This document shows positions 59,394 through 64,000 of a stretch of 64,000 nucleotides of DNA, piece after piece. A program made the translations under genes and the position numbers. This stretch comes from Desulfonatronospira thiodismutans ASO3-1 (lineage in GTDB: Bacteria; Desulfobacterota; Desulfovibrionia; Desulfovibrionales; Desulfonatronovibrionaceae), in contig NZ_ACJN02000003.1 of assembly GCF_000174435.1 (NCBI RefSeq), positions 822,263 through 886,262 of the forward strand, in the 5' to 3' direction. The notes beneath the pieces are model-generated. The model was not told where the DNA came from and did not search any database. It was given only the letters and a program-made list of their open reading frames with translations. Position 1 is the first letter of the stretch. Each line of letters begins with the position of its first letter.

Positions 59394-60215
59394 TTACCCG
59401 TCTGTCTGACACTGGGGGCAGAAACAGGAACTTCGGCCTGCGACCTTTGTACTCTCAAGATTAGCCCCGCATTCCGGACAAGGCAACCCTTTTTTGCCGT
59501 ACACTTTAAAATTTTCCTGAAAAAGCCCGGCCACCCCCAGGGCGTTGCGATAGTCCCGGAAAGAGCTTCCCCCGGCCTGAATGGCCTCCTGCAGTACCTG
59601 CTGCAGGCTGCAGTGCAGAGCCTCCAGTTGATCCCCGGACAGATCAACGGCCCGGGTGCAGGGATGAATCCCGGCCATGTACAGGGCCTCATCAGCATAA
59701 ATATTGCCGATGCCGGCTATAACCTGCTGATCCAGCAGAAGGGACTTGATGCGGGCCTTTCTGCCCTGAAAAATATCTGTAAAGTCCTGTGAGGAAAGGT
59801 GCAGGGGCTCAGGTCCAAGGCCGCGGTAAAAATCCCAGGATTCAAGTTCCGGCGGTGTCAGCGCTGTTACATAGCCGAACCTGCGCTGGTCGTCAAAAAA
59901 GACATAGACCTCGTCTCCCAGGTCCAGAATAAGGTGCGTATGCTTTCCCGGCTGGACACCCTTGTCCGGCACCCAGACCTTGCCGGTCATTTTCAGATGA
60001 AACACCAAGTGTAAAGGCCCGTCGAGATCCAGGATAAGAAGCTTGGCCCTTCGCCGCACATCCAAGACTTTACGGCCCAGAAGCCTTCTTTGAAACTCAA
60101 GCTCATCACCGCGTACCACCCGGGCCTGCATCAGAAATATATCCCGGATGGACCTGCCGCTTACCAGGGGGGCAAGCCCCGCAGCTATGGTTTCTACTTC
60201 TGGAAGTTCCGGCAA
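59394..60215 (-). CDS. mutM: Formamidopyrimidine-DNA glycosylase
   Basis: Base-excision repair enzyme that removes 8-oxoguanine. The 273-residue protein starts MPELPEVETIAAGLAPLVSG, with the catalytic Pro2 and Glu3. The helix-two-turn-helix reads IGNIYADEALYMAGIHPCTR. The zinc finger at the C-terminus is CPECGANLESTKVAGRSSCF followed by CPQCQ. Only 2 bp separate it from the ChaN-like gene upstream. Confidence 0.96.
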   Translation of the reverse strand: MPELPEVETIAAGLAPLVSGRSIRDIFLMQARVVRGDELEFQRRLLGRKVLDVRRRAKLLILDLDGPLHLVFHLKMTGKVWVPDKGVQPGKHTHLILDLGDEVYVFFDDQRRFGYVTALTPPELESWDFYRGLGPEPLHLSSQDFTDIFQGRKARIKSLLLDQQVIAGIGNIYADEALYMAGIHPCTRAVDLSGDQLEALHCSLQQVLQEAIQAGGSSFRDYRNALGVAGLFQENFKVYGKKGLPCPECGANLESTKVAGRSSCFCPQCQTDG

Positions 60216-60217
60216 GG

Positions 60218-61369
60218 CTACTCTTCCCGTGGAAGCTCCAGCTTAAGGCTCTTGATGCCTGCTTTTCGAAGCACCTTAAAAACCACCGGTTCCCCGGTCT
60301 TTGAGGCTTTGACAGCGGCATCGTGCAGATCTGACATCCCGTGTACGGCCCGGCTGTTTACGCCAATTATCTCATCACCCTTCTGAAAACCGGCCCTGTC
60401 GGCAGCGCTGTCTTCCACCACGCCGTGAACCACCAGGACATCATCCTGCCTGGACATTATAAGCCCCAGGCGCATGCGGCCATGCTGGGCCTGGGCAGGA
60501 GGGCAATAGAAATAAAGGGGATTGTCCGGGCTTATGTCCTCCACGTCTCGTACCGGCAGGACCCTGGTCACCCGGGCATCTCCATCCTGCTTAAGCAGGC
60601 GGTGCTCTATACCCCAGCCCATGCGCACATGCTCGCTGCCGGCCAGAACCACGACAGGCAGGGAATGCTCGAAACCAAACTGTTCGGCCATTTCCGCCAT
60701 CTTGGAATCCCAGGTGGACTGGGCCTGAATAAAGTGCTGCAGTTCGGAACGATCCTCCGGAACAAACTCCTGGTGCATTTCATACTGCTTTTCCAGGAAA
60801 GAGAGCTGTTCTTCAGGGGGCATGGTAATCTTATCCGGCAGATACCTGCGGTCCTCCTCATCCAGGCTGTCCAGGCCGTAGTGGCTGATGCTGCGGGTGA
60901 CTTCCGAGGGCAGATTAAGGGCCTTTACTGGTACCCCGTGCTCCCTGGCGGCCTCAAAAACAGGTCTGTACAGATCGAAATCGTATCCCCAGGTTTCGCT
61001 CCAGTCCAGTCTGTCCGGCAGTTCTTCCAGGGAAATTTCCCCCCTGTTGAAGCTGTCCAGGACCTCCTGCCGGCGTACATTGACCATCTCCAGCCCCAGG
61101 ACATGGTCAACTCCGGACTGGGCCAGAAGGTGCACGATCCTGGCCTGGACCTTGTGATCGCATGGGTTGTTGTGGGATTCGCCCAATAAAATGAAATCAT
61201 TGTCCCTTATCCTGTCCACCATCTCCTTGGAAGTCAGTCGCTCGCCGTCGCCGGTATAGAACTCACCGGGCTGCGGAGCGGGTTCTTCAATATGAACAGG
61301 CATTTTGGGTGCACAAGCGGCGACCATGAGCAAAGCAAGGCATAAGAAAAAAAGTCTGGCTATTCCCAT
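60218..61369 (-). CDS. ChaN-family lipoprotein with C-terminal PDZ domain
   Basis: A 383-residue lipoprotein (signal ARLFFLCLALLMVAACAPKM, lipobox ending VAAC). About residues 40-260 match the ChaN/heme-binding uptake family (DNDFILLGESHNNPCDHKVQ, LGLEMVNVRRQEVLDSFNRG, VLAGSEHVRMGWGIEHRLL). This domain may bind heme. A PDZ domain follows at about 300-380 (GVVEDSAADRAGFQKGDEII, GVNSRAVHGMSDLHDAAV). The mutM gene is just downstream, and the phenylacetate-CoA-ligase-like gene overlaps upstream by 10 nt. Confidence 0.88.
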   Translation of the reverse strand: MGIARLFFLCLALLMVAACAPKMPVHIEEPAPQPGEFYTGDGERLTSKEMVDRIRDNDFILLGESHNNPCDHKVQARIVHLLAQSGVDHVLGLEMVNVRRQEVLDSFNRGEISLEELPDRLDWSETWGYDFDLYRPVFEAAREHGVPVKALNLPSEVTRSISHYGLDSLDEEDRRYLPDKITMPPEEQLSFLEKQYEMHQEFVPEDRSELQHFIQAQSTWDSKMAEMAEQFGFEHSLPVVVLAGSEHVRMGWGIEHRLLKQDGDARVTRVLPVRDVEDISPDNPLYFYCPPAQAQHGRMRLGLIMSRQDDVLVVHGVVEDSAADRAGFQKGDEIIGVNSRAVHGMSDLHDAAVKASKTGEPVVFKVLRKAGIKSLKLELPREE

Positions 61370-62625
61370 GTTCTCTTGTCCTCGATGGGCCTTACCTGGG
61401 GAGGCAGGGTCCCTGGGGCCAGTATTTGCAGCTCAGGCCTGATCTTGATCTTTTCCCTGAAGATATGCAGCAGTTCCGCCTCCCTTTTAAAGCTGGAGGC
61501 CTCAATGTAAAGGGTCATTTCGTCAATTCCCCCGGGGTTGGTAACCTCGATCTGCCACCTCTTGATCTCCTCGAACCCGGCCATGACCTGTTCCACCTGG
61601 TGAGGATAGACAAACATGCCCTTGATCCTGGCGGTGGTGTCCACCCGTCCCACTATATTGCCCAGCCTGGGCGAGGTCCGGCCGCAGGGGCAGGGGCTGT
61701 GATCTATATAGGAAAGGTCCCCGGTAGCCAGGCGGATCAGCGGATAGGTCTTATTGAAGGAGGTGACCACTATCTCGCCAACCTCCCCTTCCTTGAGGGG
61801 AATGCCGGTATCCGGGTGGCAGATCTCCACGAAAGTCCGGTTGGACACGTGCAGGCCGTTCTTGTGAAAGCATTCGTACCCGATGCTGCCCACATCGGCT
61901 GTGCCGTAGCCCTGACGCATGATGAGATCGAACTTCTTCTCAAGGGTGGAGCGCACTTTCTCGGAAAACTTTTCCCCGGTGACAAAGGCCACTTCCAGAA
62001 ACAGGTCCTTGCGCAGGTTGAGCCCCTTTTCCTCCCCTTTCTGGGCCAGATGCATAAGGTAACTTGGAGTGCCCACAAAACCGGTTACCCTGAGCTTCTG
62101 CATCACCTCCAGCTGAGTATTGGTGTTGCCGGGCCCTGCTGGAACCACGGAACAGCCGATATTTCTCAGGGGCTCTTCAAACATGAGTCCGGCCGGGGCC
62201 AGGTGGTAGCTGAAGGTGACCTGGACGATGTCCCCTGTCCTGAAACCGGTAGCATAAAAACCTTCCGTCCATCCCCAGTAATCATCAGTACGGTCCTCTG
62301 GATCGAAAATGGGACCGGGGGAAAGAAAGATCCGTCTCAGCTCCCCCAGGTCCTTGGTCAACAGGCCCCCCAGGCGTGGTCCCATGGACTGCAGAAATAT
62401 AAGCTCTTTTTTCTTTAAAATGGGAATATGCTTCAGATCCCCCAGGGTCTTGAACTTGTCCACGTAAAACTGCGCCCGGTCGAATCTCTTTTTCACGTCC
62501 TCGGAGTACCTGTATGCATAGCTCAAAAGATCCTTGAGCTGAATCTGGTAGTATTTCTGCCTTTCGCTTTGATCCAGGACTTCCTTCCTGGTCAGGATGC
62601 CTTCGGTTCGATCCTTTCGGGTCAT
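61360..62625 (-). CDS. Phenylacetate-CoA ligase-like acyl-activating enzyme
   Basis: Adenylate-forming enzyme of the PaaK-like family, 421 residues. Family parts: LLSYAYRYSEDVKKRFDRAQ near the start, the AMP site region MRQGYGTADVGSIGYECFHK, and GEVGEIVVTSFNKTYPLIRL followed by ATGDLSYIDHSPCPCGRTSP. The substrate is not determined: members in sulfate reducers activate various aromatic or other acids. Good ribosome site GGAGGAGGAAAA. It leads a three-gene unit with the ChaN-like gene and mutM, an unusual grouping. Confidence 0.85.
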   Translation of the reverse strand: MTRKDRTEGILTRKEVLDQSERQKYYQIQLKDLLSYAYRYSEDVKKRFDRAQFYVDKFKTLGDLKHIPILKKKELIFLQSMGPRLGGLLTKDLGELRRIFLSPGPIFDPEDRTDDYWGWTEGFYATGFRTGDIVQVTFSYHLAPAGLMFEEPLRNIGCSVVPAGPGNTNTQLEVMQKLRVTGFVGTPSYLMHLAQKGEEKGLNLRKDLFLEVAFVTGEKFSEKVRSTLEKKFDLIMRQGYGTADVGSIGYECFHKNGLHVSNRTFVEICHPDTGIPLKEGEVGEIVVTSFNKTYPLIRLATGDLSYIDHSPCPCGRTSPRLGNIVGRVDTTARIKGMFVYPHQVEQVMAGFEEIKRWQIEVTNPGGIDEMTLYIEASSFKREAELLHIFREKIKIRPELQILAPGTLPPQVRPIEDKRTWE

Positions 62626-63243
62626 TATGATTTTCCTCCTCCTGAGGGGTGCTTTTCGCAGGATTAGAGTCAGGGATTAAAATTTAAAAAATAACATTAT
62701 ACCTATATTCATAAGCAAATTCAAGAAAAATCTACTTCATGCTTCAACCACGCGAGCTTTAATCATTTTCAGTCCCAGGGTATGTGCTGACTGTAACCAT
62801 TCAAGGGGTGCCAGCAATCGCCACCGGGAATAGGCCTGAGGCGTACTCCCCAGCCGTGAGCGGCAGAGCCGCCCGTGTGCAACGAAGTTGCCCGTGCCAA
62901 AAAAATCTTCTCTGGCACGGGAAGCCTTCAGGCTTCACACCCGACTAAAATGCGCTTTGCTGTCCTGCGGAATTTTAGCGGGCAGGCAGGTGCTCCGCAC
63001 ACACGGTTTTAAAGAATAAAAATCCCCAGCAAGGCATTGCCCACATGGCAGACAGGCAAATTGGCATATCTCCCCCCTGAAGAGTTACTGTTGACTTGTG
63101 TATGTCTACAGGGCTAAGTTAAAGTCTATGTAATGATTTACAATCAACCATGATAACACTTTTGCCAGAACAAGAGTGAACCCAAGGCGTGCTGAACAGT
63201 TACGCCAGTTTTTTTAAACCTGCAAAACCACCCGGACTGCTGC
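62626..63243. other. Divergent intergenic region with MITE-like copy C
   Basis: About 620 bp between the ligase-like gene (minus) and the prepilin peptidase gene (plus). Holds copy C in its centre. The remainder is A/T-rich with no gene; the promoters of the flanking genes must lie on either side of the element. Confidence 0.7.
62793..63088 (+). mobile_element. MITE-like element, large copy C
   Basis: A 296-bp element with both ends readable: GTAACCATTCAAGGGGTGCC at the left, CTCCCCCCTGAAGAGTTAC at the right, an imperfect inverted pair. It holds the same hairpin chain as copies A and B: GCGGCAGAGCCGC, GCAACGAAGTTGC, CCCGTGCC/GGCACGGG, GAAGCCTTCAGGCTTC and, near the right end, GGTGCTCCGCACACACGGTT. 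It contains the segment AAAATGCGCTTTGCTGTCCT and GCGGAATTTTAGCGGGCAGG that copy B lacks. No coding potential. Confidence 0.85.
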
Positions 63244-64000
63244 ATGGAATTTGAAAGTTTTTTTCCTGTCCTGGCCCTGATAGTGGGGCTTTGCCTGGGC
63301 AGCTTCTACAACGTCTGCATCCACCGTTATGTTACCGGCCAGTCCATAGTCCTGCCGGGATCTCACTGCCCGGGATGCGGGCACATCCTGTCCTGGTGGG
63401 AAAACATTCCCCTGATCAGTTACGTGCTGCTGCTGGGCAGATGCCGCTCATGCAGACAGGGCATAAGTCCGGTCTACCCTGTCGTGGAAAGCCTGTCGGG
63501 AATACTGGCCCTCTTTCTGGCTCTCAAATTCGGCTTCGGCCTGGAGTGGCTGGCTTACATGCTTTTTTTCGGCCTGCTTATTGTGGCTTCCTTTATTGAC
63601 CTGAAAATATACATACTGCCCGATATCATCACCCTGCCCGGGGCTTTGCTGGCCTTTGGCGCGTCATTTATCCTGCCTGTCTTCTGGCTGGACGCACTGC
63701 TGGGGGCGCTTCTGGGCGCGGGACTGTTCTGGAGCCTGCAATGGGCCTACAGGACATTCAAAAAAGTCGAAGGCCTGGGTACCGGAGACATAAAACTCAT
63801 GCTTATGCTGGGGGCCTTAGTGGGCTGGCAGGGGCTTCCAATCCAGATATTCGCCGCAGCCCTGACCGGACTGGCAGCTTCACTTATATACATGAAAAAG
63901 ACCCCCGGAGGAGGAATGCAGACCCCCATTCCCTTCGGCCCCTTTCTGGCCCTGGGAGCAGTGATATATATCCTGGCCGGCGAAAATATATGGACCTGGT
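63244..64000 (+). CDS. pilD: Type IV prepilin peptidase, cut by window edge
   Basis: Aspartic protease that cleaves and N-methylates prepilins and type II secretion pseudopilins (A24 family). The first 252 codons are present, starting with the ATG at 63244. Early motif LGSFYNVCIHRYVTGQSIVL, then a CxxC-CxxC zinc site (CPGCG and CRSCR). The two catalytic aspartates are in FIDLKIYILPDIITLP and in GTGDIKLMLMLGALVGW. About eight membrane segments. The 3' end continues past the window. Confidence 0.94.
   Translation, partial: MEFESFFPVLALIVGLCLGSFYNVCIHRYVTGQSIVLPGSHCPGCGHILSWWENIPLISYVLLLGRCRSCRQGISPVYPVVESLSGILALFLALKFGFGLEWLAYMLFFGLLIVASFIDLKIYILPDIITLPGALLAFGASFILPVFWLDALLGALLGAGLFWSLQWAYRTFKKVEGLGTGDIKLMLMLGALVGWQGLPIQIFAAALTGLAASLIYMKKTPGGGMQTPIPFGPFLALGAVIYILAGENIWTW

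Noticed and set aside
61426-62418. 330-aa plus-strand open frame across the ligase-like gene
   Set aside because: Antisense shadow; the minus-strand frame has clear family motifs.

Overview
The window looks like chromosomal DNA of a sulfate-reducing deltaproteobacterium of the order Desulfovibrionales (Desulfobacterota). This is inferred from three things: a complex I operon with no nuoE, nuoF or nuoG in view, Desulfovibrio-style flagellar clusters (motA followed by two OmpA-type MotB genes, then fliLMNOPQ; and flgBC-fliEFGHI), and three copies of the large outer-membrane porin typical of this order. No marker gene fixes the genus.

Layout. 1-10782 (minus): complex I operon nuoA-B-C-D-H-I-J-K, an extra antiporter-like subunit, nuoL, nuoM and the start of nuoN. 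11493-17702 (minus): a tamB-like and a tamA-like gene for outer-membrane assembly. 17837-24203 (minus): motA, two motB-like genes, fliL, fliM, fliN, fliO, fliP, fliQ. 24367-25928 (minus): a PLP-homeostasis protein and a tRNA m1A methyltransferase. 26227-30892 (plus): radical SAM protein, RNase G, queH, hemW, rfaE2. 30901-36933 (minus): fliI, fliH, fliG, fliF, fliE, flgC, flgB behind a probable sigma-54 promoter. 37230-40685 (plus): TPR protein, stand-alone IMP cyclohydrolase, hflX. 40698-41669 (minus): a Tat-exported aldo/keto reductase.

41.7-56.6 kb is an accessory region. It holds a broken Rpn-type nuclease gene, three porins, a tRNA-Ser with a partial duplicate, and a run of toxin-antitoxin genes (BrnT/BrnA-like, PanA-type, YafQ, MazF with a CopG-like partner, HicAB-like, VapBC, and two antitoxins that have lost their toxins). 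Between them lie many non-coding repeats. 56.6-64 kb returns to ordinary genes: a PP-loop tRNA-thiolation-like protein, a small conserved protein, a diguanylate cyclase, mutM, a ChaN-PDZ lipoprotein, a phenylacetate-CoA-ligase-like enzyme and the start of a prepilin peptidase gene.

The two most interesting signals are these. (1) Complex I has a fourth antiporter-like subunit, and NuoL has about 25 extra residues in its lateral-helix region, as expected for the four-pump type of complex I. (2) A family of MITE-like elements shares imperfect terminal repeats of the form GTAACCATTCAGGGG. The family runs from 34-bp hairpins to copies of 200-400 bp made of chained small hairpins. It is nested with other palindromic elements and has broken at least one gene. 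I found no gene in the window that would mobilise it.
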